Positions 25,611-34,510 of a stretch of 64,000 bases of DNA are shown piece after piece. The stretch covers positions 104,179 to 168,178 of the forward strand of contig JBMOIP010000004.1 in the NCBI GenBank assembly GCA_049317265.1, given 5' to 3'. The notes under the pieces are model-generated. The model had not been told where the DNA came from. It was given only the letters and a program-made list of their open reading frames with translations, and did not search any database. Every line of letters begins with the position of its first letter. Position 1 is the first letter of the stretch. The position numbers and the translations under genes are program-made. This DNA is from CAIVAT01 sp049317265. Lineage in GTDB: Bacteria > Bacteroidota > Bacteroidia > Bacteroidales > FEN-979.

Positions 25611-26867
25611 ATGAAAAAGAGGGACATTTTCAACTGGTTCACCCTATTTGTTATTGGGGCAAGCCTGCTTACCCTTATGCTGAACATGGCCAACGGCAGG
25701 TTCCTGCCGGGCGACTTCCGGGTTTACTACTCAGCTGCATCCAGCTTTTTATCAGGAGGACCTGTTTACAATGAATTATTCTACAGCGGAAGCGGTATTT
25801 ACAAGTATAGCCCCTCAACACTCTTTTTTTTTCTGCCATATACGCTCTTTGATTTTAAAACCGCATCCGTAATTCACTTTTCCCTGCTGGGTGCTGCGTT
25901 CTGGTATAGTTTCACCGTGATAAGGCAGCTGATCAACAACTATTTTTTTGTGACCCCTGTCAAACATGAATTCTGGCTTATCACCATTTCATTTATCTTC
26001 ATCCTCATCCATTTTGCGCGTGAACTCTATCTTGGCAACATCAACATCATCCTGTTACTGCTTTGTTGCCTGGCAATCAGGGATTTTCTCCATGGAAAAG
26101 AGATGCAGGGAGGTATCCTGCTGGGAATTGCGATTCTGACCAAGCCCTACCTTCTGATCCTGTTGCTGCCACTGGTACTGCGAAGAAAATGGAGAGCCCT
26201 GGCATGGCTCTCGGCATCTGTTGCAACCGGGTTGGCCCTGCCGTTCTGCTTCCCCGGACCACAAAAGGCCATTAGCCTTTACAGCGACTGGGCAAACACC
26301 CTCCTGCTGCACGGCGAAGGGTTTCCCGGGAAAACCTCCCTGGATTATTGCTTCAGTCTTTTATGGACATCCTGGCCTTCGTGGGGGATTGTTGCGATTT
26401 TTATGTTCATCTATGGTTCGGCAACCCTGTTCATCCTCTATAATATTAAGAGGGAACAACAGGTTGTGACATTCCAGGGGATGGCACCGATGGATCTTCT
26501 GTTCGAATGGTTTTTACTGATTGCCTTACTGCCGAACCTGATCAGGACCGACTGGGTTCTGATGCTCTTCAGCGCCCCCCTGCTAACCATGATGGTCTTC
26601 TATGTCGCATTCCACAAGAAATTCATATGGATTCCCCTGCTGCTTCTCCTGCTGTTTTTTTACAGTTCCAACTCGGATGACCTGCTAGGAAGGGACCTTT
26701 CACATAAGATCATGCAATCGGGGCTGATGGGGTTAAGTAATTTTCTGCTGGTTATCACTGCCGCTGTCATATTTGTTAACCTGCGCAGGAAGGCACCGCC
26801 ACTCCCCTCCTCACGCTCTTCTGCCCGTACCTCCTCCGGATCCGGTCGAGCGCCTGGTAAAGATTGA
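25611..26867 (+). CDS. GT87 (DUF2029) family membrane glycosyltransferase
   Basis: 418 residues with about ten membrane helices. Family signs are GDFRVYYSAASSFLSGGPVYN in the first outer loop, IYKYSPSTLFFFLPY, and LLGIAILTKPYLLILLLPLV. GT87 proteins use polyprenyl-phosphate mannose or a similar donor on the outer face of the inner membrane. The last 30 residues (RKAPPLPSSRSSARTSS...) are Pro/Ser/Arg-rich, unlike the rest; they are encoded in a 92-base overlap with the 3' end of dinB on the opposite strand. The gene follows the GT22 gene closely and is likely cotranscribed. Confidence 0.85.
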   Translation: MKKRDIFNWFTLFVIGASLLTLMLNMANGRFLPGDFRVYYSAASSFLSGGPVYNELFYSGSGIYKYSPSTLFFFLPYTLFDFKTASVIHFSLLGAAFWYSFTVIRQLINNYFFVTPVKHEFWLITISFIFILIHFARELYLGNINIILLLLCCLAIRDFLHGKEMQGGILLGIAILTKPYLLILLLPLVLRRKWRALAWLSASVATGLALPFCFPGPQKAISLYSDWANTLLLHGEGFPGKTSLDYCFSLLWTSWPSWGIVAIFMFIYGSATLFILYNIKREQQVVTFQGMAPMDLLFEWFLLIALLPNLIRTDWVLMLFSAPLLTMMVFYVAFHKKFIWIPLLLLLLFFYSSNSDDLLGRDLSHKIMQSGLMGLSNFLLVITAAVIFVNLRRKAPPLPSSRSSARTSSGSGRAPGKD

Positions 26868-27936
26868 CCATCGCGGCATTGTCATCGAACATATTGAGTT
26901 GCGGGTTTCCCGAGATAAGGCTGCTGAAACGCACGCCGATAAGGCGGATGAGCATACGGCGCTGGTACAGGCGGTCGAAGAGGCTTTTCACCACAGGAAT
27001 GAGCTGATGGTCGAACGCAGTATAGGGTATGTGCTGTTGCAATGTATGGGTGTCGAAGTTAGAATAGCGTATCTTAACGGTGACACAGGCAGTCAGTTTT
27101 TGTTTGTCGCGCAGTTCAAACGAGATCTTCTCCACCATCTTCACCAGGATCTCTTTCATCCGGATGATGTCGATGCTGTCCTGTTCAAAGGTATTTTCAG
27201 TACTCACGGATTTGGCCTCGTGGTAAGGGTATACCGGTGTGCGGTCGATGCCATTGGCCTTCTCCCAGATCACGATACCGTTTTTGCCCATTACCCGTTC
27301 CATCATGTCAACGGGGATATGGCTAAGGGTATCGATCGTCACCACCCCCATGGAGCGGAGCAGCCGGTAGGACTTCTCCCCGATCATCGGGATTTTCCGT
27401 ATGGAAAGCGGCGCCAGGAAAGGCTGAACGGCGTTGTATTCCACATAGCGCTCCCCGTTTGGTTTGGCCTCTCCCGTAGCGATCTTTGACACGGTCTTGT
27501 TTACCGACAGGCCAAATGAGATTGGAAGTCCCGTGTTTTTAATGATGCTCTCCCTCAGTTCGTGGCTCCATTTCTGCAGTCCGAAAAAGCGGTCCATCCC
27601 GGTAATGTCGAGGTAGTGCTCGTCAATGGAGGCTTTCTCATACACCGGGGCCCTTTCAGCAATGATCTCCGTAACGGTATTCGAGTATTTTGAATAGCGT
27701 TCCATGTCGCCCCTCACAAGGATGGCGTCGCCGCACAACGCCCTGGCCATCTTCATCGGCATGGCAGAATGAATACCGAACTTCCTGGCCTCATAACTGC
27801 AGCTTGCCACTACCCCCCGGTCGGAGGTGCCCCCGATGATCACGGGCTTTCCAACCAGTTCGGGGCGGAGGAGGCGTTCGACGGAGACGAAAAAGGTATC
27901 GAGGTCGAGGTGGATGATGTTGCGTGAGGGGAACAT
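26776..27936 (-). CDS. dinB: DNA polymerase IV (Y-family translesion polymerase)
   Basis: 386 residues with the Y-family motifs HLDLDTFFVSVE (first metal ligand), SCSYEARKFGIHSAMP (nucleotide contact), and ASIDEHYLDIT, where the usual SIDEAYLD has His in place of Ala. The helix-hairpin-helix region is ALAPLSIRKIPMIGEKSYRLLRSMG-like. Near the C-terminus QLNMF is a good sliding-clamp-binding peptide. It bypasses damaged bases at the fork. Divergent from the S24-type regulator across a 101-base spacer with a 30-bp box shared with dnaE, so damage induction is likely. Its 3' end overlaps the convergent GT87 gene by 92 bases. Confidence 0.95.
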   Translation of the reverse strand: MFPSRNIIHLDLDTFFVSVERLLRPELVGKPVIIGGTSDRGVVASCSYEARKFGIHSAMPMKMARALCGDAILVRGDMERYSKYSNTVTEIIAERAPVYEKASIDEHYLDITGMDRFFGLQKWSHELRESIIKNTGLPISFGLSVNKTVSKIATGEAKPNGERYVEYNAVQPFLAPLSIRKIPMIGEKSYRLLRSMGVVTIDTLSHIPVDMMERVMGKNGIVIWEKANGIDRTPVYPYHEAKSVSTENTFEQDSIDIIRMKEILVKMVEKISFELRDKQKLTACVTVKIRYSNFDTHTLQQHIPYTAFDHQLIPVVKSLFDRLYQRRMLIRLIGVRFSSLISGNPQLNMFDDNAAMVNLYQALDRIRRRYGQKSVRRGVAVPSCAG

Positions 27937-27970
27937 AAATGGTGAAACAGTAAAATGGTAAAATTTTTAT

Positions 27971-27978
27971 TATATTTG
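27971..27978 (+). promoter_or_regulatory. -7 promoter element TATATTTG of the S24-type regulator
   Basis: TATATTTG fits TAnnTTTG, 59 bases before the ATG at 28038. The shared 30-bp box begins 8 bases downstream, so a protein bound there would cover the transcription start region. Confidence 0.55.
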
Positions 27979-27986
27979 CCGTGTTT

Positions 27987-28016
27987 TTAATCATTTTTAC
28001 GACGATAATATAATCA
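27987..28016. promoter_or_regulatory. Candidate operator between dinB and the LexA-like regulator
   Basis: Two TAATCA direct repeats 23 bp apart around a central GAC; 23 of 30 positions match the element upstream of dnaE (23315-23344). It lies between the -7 box and the ATG of the regulator, 50 to 79 bases upstream of dinB, an arrangement expected for autoregulation plus control of dinB. Confidence 0.5.
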
Positions 28017-28037
28017 TTAATTTTTAAAACGCAAAAA

Positions 28038-28841
28038 ATGTTTTTCAGCAGCAACATAAAATTTTTACGAAAACGGCGTGGACGGACCCAGGACGATGTC
28101 GCCGTAAGTCTTGTCATGAAGCGCTCAACACTGAGTGGTTATGAGAACAACATTGCCCAGCCGGGTTTTGAAACCCTGATTGCGTTTTCCAAATATTACA
28201 ATGTAGCCATCGACACCCTTATCAGGGTTGACCTGACGGTAATTTCGGAAAGCCAGCTCAGGCAACTGGAGCGGGGATACGATGTTTTCATCAAGGGTTC
28301 AAATCTCCGGATCCTCACCACAACGGTAGGTACTGACAATGAAGACAATATCGAGCTTGTCTCGGAAAAGGCAAAAGCAGGATATACCAGCGGGTTTGCC
28401 GACCCGGAATATATCAGCATTCTGCCGACCTTCAGACTCCCCTTCTTGTCCAGGCAAAAAAAGTACAGGACGTTCCAGGTAAACGGAGACTCCATGCTGC
28501 CCATACCCCATGGGTCGTGGGTTACCGGAGTGTTTATCCAGGACTGGAACACGCTCCGCGACCGGGATGCATACATTATCCTGACCATGGAGGAAGGGAT
28601 CGTTTTCAAAGTAGTGGAAAACAGAATCAAAACCGAGGGAAAACTCATTCTGCATTCACTGAATCCGCTATTTGACCCATACGACATCAATATCAGGGAC
28701 ATTCGTGAAATCTGGCAATTTGTGCATTATATCAGTCCGAAAATACCGGAAAACCTCAATTCGGAGAACTATCACCTGGTGGAGACCGTCAAACAGTTAC
28801 GCAATGATATCCAGGCGATTCAGACACGGCTGAACATCTGA
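28038..28841 (+). CDS. LexA/CI-like self-cleaving repressor (HTH-XRE + S24 peptidase)
   Basis: 267 residues. N-terminal Cro/CI-type helix-turn-helix (IKFLRKRRGRTQDDVAVSL ... STLSGYENNIAQPGFETL), a linker, then an S24 domain. The predicted self-cleavage bond is Ala114-Gly115 (KAKAGYTSGF). The catalytic Ser is Ser152 in VNGDSMLP and the Lys is Lys191 in GIVFKVVENR. The spacings (38 from the bond to Ser, 39 from Ser to Lys) are those of CI/LexA repressors. A short C-terminal helix (ETVKQLRNDIQAIQTRL) could form a coiled coil. Divergent from dinB with a putative operator in the spacer. No canonical LexA is in the window; this protein could serve that role for dinB and dnaE. Confidence 0.9.
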   Translation: MFFSSNIKFLRKRRGRTQDDVAVSLVMKRSTLSGYENNIAQPGFETLIAFSKYYNVAIDTLIRVDLTVISESQLRQLERGYDVFIKGSNLRILTTTVGTDNEDNIELVSEKAKAGYTSGFADPEYISILPTFRLPFLSRQKKYRTFQVNGDSMLPIPHGSWVTGVFIQDWNTLRDRDAYIILTMEEGIVFKVVENRIKTEGKLILHSLNPLFDPYDINIRDIREIWQFVHYISPKIPENLNSENYHLVETVKQLRNDIQAIQTRLNI

Positions 28842-28940
28842 TCCCACCATAACACAGAAAACTTTTTTTCAGAACTTGTTGGATAAAAGAAAAATCTTAA
28901 CTTGGTATGCGAAATTTATTCACAAATACTGAAAGATTCC

Positions 28941-30083
28941 ATGAAAACAGAGCAACGTATATACTCAGAAACAAAGGGTTGGGAAATAAAGAGTGATTAC
29001 AACCTTGGGAATAAGGCACAGCTGGTTTTCCTGTTTGGGAATAAAGACCTGCTCAAAGAACAGCCGCACATTGACTTCATTAAAGGTATATACCCTGTCG
29101 CACAAATTGTCGGATGTTCTACTTCCGGAGAGATCTTTGGCGAAGAGGTGTTCAACAGCAACATCGTATGCACCGCGGTATGGTTCGAGAAAACGACTGT
29201 TGCCATTGCATCTGAGCAGATCAGTTCGATGGAAGACAGTTTCGATATTGGTGAAAAACTTGCGACCCAGCTCGGGAAGGAGCATCTTGTTCACATCATG
29301 ATCCTGTCGGAAGGGTTGAACATCAACGGAAGCGAGCTCACCAAAGGTTTAAACCACAAGTTCAACGACCTCATTCCGGTTACCGGCGGTTTGGCAGGCG
29401 ACCAGGCCGATTTTGCAGAAACCGTGATTGTTCATAACCAGGCGGGCAAAAAAAACATGGTCATTGCCATCGGGTTTTACGGTGAGCATCTTCAAACAGG
29501 CTATGGGTCGATGGGAGGATGGGATTCTTTCGGTGTGGACAGAGAGGTGACTAAATCGAAAGGAAACATCCTTTATGAACTTGATGGCCATCCCGCCCTG
29601 GAGCTTTACAAAAGATACCTGGGGAGCCATGCCGCCAATCTTCCCGCCTCGGCCTTACTCTTCCCCCTGAGCCTCCGCCTGAAAAATTCGGAAACCTCGC
29701 TTGTGCGTACGGTTTTGTCTGTGGATGAAGCCAACGGCAGCATGACCTTTGCCGGCGACATTCCACAGGGCGAGTATGTAAGGCTCATGAAGGCAAACTT
29801 TGACCGGTTGATCGACGGGGCAAACGGGGCTGCTGAAATGTCGAAAACCAGTCTCGAAAACGCTGATCCCGACCTTGCCATCCTGATAAGTTGCGTAGGA
29901 CGAAAACTTGTGCTGAAACAACGGGTGGAAGAAGAACTGGAGATTATCCGTGAAGGACTTGGAAAAGGGACAACCATAACAGGTTTTTATTCCTACGGAG
30001 AAATATGCCCGCTCAAACCCTTTGAACGGCACTGCGAACTTCACAATCAAACGATGACCATTACACTTTTTAAGGAAGTATAG
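28941..30083 (+). CDS. FIST-domain sensory protein (NosP-like)
   Basis: 380 residues covering FIST_N (QLVFLFGNKDLL, IVGCSTSGEIFGEEVF, VTGGLAGDQADFAETVIVHN) and FIST_C (GHPALELYKRYLG, ASALLFPLSL, LILISCVGRKLVLKQRVEEE-like, GFYSYGEICP). FIST proteins bind small ligands; in several Proteobacteria the FIST protein NosP is a heme-based nitric-oxide sensor that controls a kinase encoded next to it. Here a hybrid kinase starts three bases after the stop. The ATG at 28941 is preferred over an upstream ATG (28902) because a -7-like TAACTTGG lies at about 28895-28902. Several His residues (in GHPALEL, RHCELHNQ, GSHAANLP) could ligate heme; none is proven. Confidence 0.88.
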   Translation: MKTEQRIYSETKGWEIKSDYNLGNKAQLVFLFGNKDLLKEQPHIDFIKGIYPVAQIVGCSTSGEIFGEEVFNSNIVCTAVWFEKTTVAIASEQISSMEDSFDIGEKLATQLGKEHLVHIMILSEGLNINGSELTKGLNHKFNDLIPVTGGLAGDQADFAETVIVHNQAGKKNMVIAIGFYGEHLQTGYGSMGGWDSFGVDREVTKSKGNILYELDGHPALELYKRYLGSHAANLPASALLFPLSLRLKNSETSLVRTVLSVDEANGSMTFAGDIPQGEYVRLMKANFDRLIDGANGAAEMSKTSLENADPDLAILISCVGRKLVLKQRVEEELEIIREGLGKGTTITGFYSYGEICPLKPFERHCELHNQTMTITLFKEV

Positions 30084-30086
30084 ACC

Positions 30087-33000
30087 ATGCAGATGATGGG
30101 AAACACGGAGAACAAGCTGCTACTGCGTCAGATCAAAAAACATTTTGGTTCACTGGAGAATCTGCCAAATGAGCTGAGAGGCATCATACAGGATATCAAC
30201 GACACCTATGAAAACCTGGAAGATGACATCCAGCTGCTCCAGAATTCCATTGAAATCAGTTCACAGGAGTTAAGGGATGCTTTCCTGAAACACAAACTTG
30301 ACGCCGAAGGACAGAAGCGAACCATCAACAAGATCCGGGAAGCAATATTTACGCTTAACCCTACCAACAATCACGGGATTAGCGAAGGTGATGCCTCCTC
30401 TTCCGACAGCAGCTACCTTTTCGACTCGCTGATCAATTTGATTGAGGAGCGCAACAAAGCCGAGGAGGAGAATCTCAAACTATCCAAGGCCGTTGAACAG
30501 AATCCTGCCTCCATTGTCATTACGGATATCCACGGTCAAATTGAATATGTAAACCCAAAGTTTTGTGATTTAACAGGTTATACAAAGGAGGAGGCCCTTG
30601 GACAAAATCCGAGGATTTTAAAATCAGCCAATACCTCCCCACAGTATTTTGCAGACCTGTGGAATACAATTTTAGCCGGGAAAGAGTGGCGCGGAGAGCT
30701 GCAGAACACCAAAAAGAATGGTGAACTTTATTGGGAATCGGCTTTGATATCGCCACTCATCAATGATCAGCAGAGCATCACCCACTTTATTGCCATCAAG
30801 GAAGATATCACTGCGCGTAAACTGGCAGATGAGGAGCGGATCAGGCAATCTGGGTTGATAACTTCCCTTCTTGATTCCATTCCCGATATCATCTTTTTCA
30901 AAGATACCGATGGTATTTATCTGGGTTGTAATGTGCCTTTTGCGGAACTGGTAGGCAAGGCCAAGGAGGAGATCATTGGTAAAACCGGTTACCAGCTGTT
31001 CGCCAAAGAGATGGCTGATATTTTCCGGCAGGATGATATCGACCTGTTATCTCAAAAACTGCCCCGGCATAATGAGGAGTGGATTACTTACCCCGATGGC
31101 AGAAACATCCTTATCGATACCCTTAAAACACCCTACTGGGCAAGTGATGGGAGCCTGATTGGCATCCTTGGCATCAGCAGGGACATTACCAAAAGAAAAG
31201 AGGCGGAAGATGCCCTGCAGCAAAGCAGCAAGAAATGGGAAGCCATCATCTCTGCTTCTCCCGACGGCATCGGGATGGTCTCCCTTGACGGGAAACTGCA
31301 GCTGATGTCGGCAAAACTGGTAGCCATGTATGGTTACTCCATCGAGAACAAAGAAGATTACCTGGGAAAAACCTTCTGGGATTTCATTGACCCATCCAAC
31401 CACGCCTACCTGCACGAAAATTTAAGGAAGTTGCTGGCAGGCAGCAGCGAACAGAAGATTACCGAATATCTTGCCATCAAGAAAGACAACAGCCGGTTCT
31501 ATGTTGAGGTAAATTCAACGGTGCTTTTTGACGCCAAAGGAAACCCTGAAAGCATCCTGTTTGTCGAACGTGACATTACCGAGCGAAAACAAGCTGAGGA
31601 GATTTTGAAAAAGAGTCGTGAAGACTTCAAAGAACTCTTCGATAATGCACCTGTCGGTTATCATGAAATCGACAATGAAGGCAGGATCGTCCGCATCAAT
31701 GAAACCGAATTAAAGATGCTTGGCTATTCCAAAGATGAACTTCTTGGGAAACAATTCTGGCAGGTTAGCGCCGACCAGGAGTTGTCCAGGAATTCCATTG
31801 CCGCAAAACTGGCCGGGGACCATATTCCTATGCAACCGTTTACCCGCGAATTTTGCCGAAAAGACGGGGTCTTTGTACCGGTACTTATACAAGATGTGAT
31901 CCTCAAGGATAAAGATGGAAGAATTACCGGCATCCGGTCGACTGTTCAGGACATCACAGATCGGATCGAGGCAGAAAAGGAGCTGACCCAGATATCTTCT
32001 CGCCTTGAATTGGCCACAAGGGCAGGCGGGGTTGGCGTTTGGGACCTCGACCTTGTAGACAACACCCTGGTATGGGATGAGCAGATGTTTAAACTTTACG
32101 GGGTCGATCAGGCAGAATCGGTAGGAGCCTATGAAACCTGGCGGGCGGGCATCCATCCTGAAGATGTCATTCAGGATGATGCGGAAATACAGATGGCTAT
32201 AAAAGGTGTTAAGGAGTTCGATACGGAATTCCGGGTGATATGGCCCAATGGCGTCATGCGGAATATTCGTGGATTAGCCACCGTTCACCGCGGCGACGCA
32301 GGACAGCCCTTACGGATGGTAGGAACGAACTGGGATATTACAGAACAGAAAAGGACGGAATCCATCCTTTTAAAAGCCAAAGAGGAGGCTGATATTGCCA
32401 GTAAAGCCAAATCGGAGTTCCTGGCCAACATGAGCCACGAAATCCGTACGCCGCTCAACGGCGTTATCGGGTTTACTGATCTTCTTTTAAAAACCCCGCT
32501 CAATAAAACGCAGCAACAGTATGCTGAAAATGTGAATGTTTCCGGACATTCCCTTCTCGGAATCATCAGCGACATACTGGATTTTTCAAAAATTGAGGCA
32601 GGTAAAATGGAACTCGACCATATAAAAACCGATATTATTGAGCTTGCAGAACAAACATCGGATATCATCAAATACCATGCTTCTCAAAAAGGGCTGGAAC
32701 TATTGCTTGACATACACGCCAGCATGCCTCGTTTTGCAGTGGTTGACCCTATCCGGTTAAAACAAATCCTGGTAAACCTGTTAGGCAATGCCGTTAAATT
32801 CACAGCCTCGGGTGAAGTAGAACTGAAAGTCTCCTTTAAAAAAAGAGATGAAAACACCGGAGAATTCCGATTCTCCATCCGTGACACAGGAATTGGGATC
32901 AATGATGAACAGCAGAAAAAACTTTTCAAGGCCTTCACACAGGCAGATTCGTCAACCACACGAAAATTTGGCGGAACCGGGCTGGGACTTACCATTTCCA

Positions 33001-34346
33001 ACATGCTTGCCGAAAAGATGGGAAGTAAAATCGAAATCATCAGTGAAGTTGGCAAAGGTTCAAATTTCTTTTTCACGATCGAGGCAGCATATGAAACCGG
33101 AGACAAACTTGACACGGGCAGCCTTACAGATATAAAACGAGTGCTGGTGATCGATGACAACGACAACAACCGCATGATCCTTGAGCATACCTTTATTAAC
33201 TGGGGAGTAGAATTCACCGGAATTGACAATGGACTTGCTGCGCTTAAACTCATTGAACGTTCGAAACCTTTCGATGTAATTATTGTGGACTATCACATGC
33301 CTTACCTCAATGGGATTGATACCATCCGCATGATCAGACAGCAGCTGAATCTTTCACCGGAAAAACAACCCACCATTTTACTGCATAGTTCGTCGGATGA
33401 CGTAGAAATTTATGAAGAGTGTAAAAAACTGGGGGTACGGTTCAACCTTACAAAACCTGTGAAATCGCAGGAATTGCTTCATTACCTGAAAAACATTCAC
33501 ACTCATCCGGCACACCCTGCTGCAGAAACTCAGAACAATGAACCAATCGAAAACATTGAAACAACCGGTGAACGCCCTGAAGTTATACTGGTGGCCGAAG
33601 ATGTTGTATTGAATATGCTGCTGGTTACAACCATCATCAAGCAGATGATCCCAAATGTCACAGTTCTGGAGGCAAAAAACGGACTTATTGCGCTGGAAAT
33701 GACACATACTTATAATCCTGACCTGATTTTAATGGATGTTCAGATGCCGGAAATGAGTGGCATTGAGGCCACCATTGAAATAAGGAATCATGAAAAAGGG
33801 AAAGAGCGAAGGATCCCCATTGTTGCCCTGACTGCAGGAGCAATAAAGGGAGAAAAAGAGAAATGCCTTGAATCAGGGATGGACGATTTTCTTACCAAAC
33901 CAATTGACAGGGAAGCATTACGCGGAATATTGGAAAAACATCTTGCTTCGTGCAATAAAAAGCGGAGGAATTCCCTTCACAACATCGCCCACCAAAACAC
34001 AAATTCTCATTTTGACGAGGCGATGCTGATGGAAAATATTGCCAATAACCAGGTCATTCTGGATGAATTGCTTGGTGTTGTACCATTCCAGATCTCCTAT
34101 GCAATCGAATCACTGGAAAGGGCTGTCAGTGAAAACAATGTAGCAGAGATCAGGCAATCGGCCCACTCTGTAAGTGCTACATCTGTAAACATGTGTTTCA
34201 AAAACCTTGCCGGGTTAGCTCAAAAAATTGAATCATTTCCCGACAGTACGATTGCAGGGCAGTCCGGACCACTGGTCCAAGAGTTGATTCTCGAATGGGA
34301 ACAGGTGCAATTACTGTTACGGGATATGAAACGAGAGAAATTTTAA
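30087..34346 (+). CDS. Hybrid sensor histidine kinase: multi-PAS, HisKA, HATPase, two receivers, Hpt
   Basis: 1419 residues, no membrane helix seen. Coiled coil at about 25-90; five PAS domains at about 130-245, 255-370, 382-503, 510-628 and 632-755, each ending in the DIT-x-RK type linker; HisKA with His784 (NMSHEIRTPLNG); HATPase with N box at about 893-903 and glycine boxes DTGIGI and GGTGLGL; receiver 1 with Asp1068 (IIVDYHMP); receiver 2 with Asp1217 (LILMDVQMP); C-terminal Hpt-like domain with His1360 (RQSAHSVSATSVNM). The Hpt motif is degenerate: the usual K-G after the His is S-A. The kinase is encoded directly after the FIST protein, the likely input. No output regulator is adjacent. 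Confidence 0.93.
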   Translation: MQMMGNTENKLLLRQIKKHFGSLENLPNELRGIIQDINDTYENLEDDIQLLQNSIEISSQELRDAFLKHKLDAEGQKRTINKIREAIFTLNPTNNHGISEGDASSSDSSYLFDSLINLIEERNKAEEENLKLSKAVEQNPASIVITDIHGQIEYVNPKFCDLTGYTKEEALGQNPRILKSANTSPQYFADLWNTILAGKEWRGELQNTKKNGELYWESALISPLINDQQSITHFIAIKEDITARKLADEERIRQSGLITSLLDSIPDIIFFKDTDGIYLGCNVPFAELVGKAKEEIIGKTGYQLFAKEMADIFRQDDIDLLSQKLPRHNEEWITYPDGRNILIDTLKTPYWASDGSLIGILGISRDITKRKEAEDALQQSSKKWEAIISASPDGIGMVSLDGKLQLMSAKLVAMYGYSIENKEDYLGKTFWDFIDPSNHAYLHENLRKLLAGSSEQKITEYLAIKKDNSRFYVEVNSTVLFDAKGNPESILFVERDITERKQAEEILKKSREDFKELFDNAPVGYHEIDNEGRIVRINETELKMLGYSKDELLGKQFWQVSADQELSRNSIAAKLAGDHIPMQPFTREFCRKDGVFVPVLIQDVILKDKDGRITGIRSTVQDITDRIEAEKELTQISSRLELATRAGGVGVWDLDLVDNTLVWDEQMFKLYGVDQAESVGAYETWRAGIHPEDVIQDDAEIQMAIKGVKEFDTEFRVIWPNGVMRNIRGLATVHRGDAGQPLRMVGTNWDITEQKRTESILLKAKEEADIASKAKSEFLANMSHEIRTPLNGVIGFTDLLLKTPLNKTQQQYAENVNVSGHSLLGIISDILDFSKIEAGKMELDHIKTDIIELAEQTSDIIKYHASQKGLELLLDIHASMPRFAVVDPIRLKQILVNLLGNAVKFTASGEVELKVSFKKRDENTGEFRFSIRDTGIGINDEQQKKLFKAFTQADSSTTRKFGGTGLGLTISNMLAEKMGSKIEIISEVGKGSNFFFTIEAAYETGDKLDTGSLTDIKRVLVIDDNDNNRMILEHTFINWGVEFTGIDNGLAALKLIERSKPFDVIIVDYHMPYLNGIDTIRMIRQQLNLSPEKQPTILLHSSSDDVEIYEECKKLGVRFNLTKPVKSQELLHYLKNIHTHPAHPAAETQNNEPIENIETTGERPEVILVAEDVVLNMLLVTTIIKQMIPNVTVLEAKNGLIALEMTHTYNPDLILMDVQMPEMSGIEATIEIRNHEKGKERRIPIVALTAGAIKGEKEKCLESGMDDFLTKPIDREALRGILEKHLASCNKKRRNSLHNIAHQNTNSHFDEAMLMENIANNQVILDELLGVVPFQISYAIESLERAVSENNVAEIRQSAHSVSATSVNMCFKNLAGLAQKIESFPDSTIAGQSGPLVQELILEWEQVQLLLRDMKREKF

Positions 34347-34364
34347 TCAGTTTCGAAAAATGAT

Positions 34365-34372
34365 TATATTTG
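34365..34372 (+). promoter_or_regulatory. -7 promoter element TATATTTG of ugd
   Basis: TATATTTG 138 bases before the ugd ATG. The 164-base spacer has no other clear signal; a weak ACCG/CGGT stem can be drawn in the leader. Confidence 0.4.
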
Positions 34373-34510
34373 AAAGTTCATCGGTCAATCATCGGGATGT
34401 AACCCTGAAACCGTCGTTGTAATGTCGGTGAAATAGCTATAATGTTCCTTCTGCTTTATCAGATTAACCAATTTGTTGTTAACAATAAATAGAAACCAAA
34501 ACCTCTCCCC

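Noticed and set aside
26773..27489. Long open frame on the + strand opposite dinB
   Set aside because: It is the antisense of a fully motif-supported Y-family polymerase and its translation has no family features.
28902..28940. Longer N-terminus of the FIST protein
   Set aside because: The first ATG overlaps a -7-like element and the added 13 residues have no family match; 28941 fits better.
34373..34510. Riboswitch in the ugd leader
   Set aside because: Only weak 4-bp pairings could be drawn and no known riboswitch motif was recognised.
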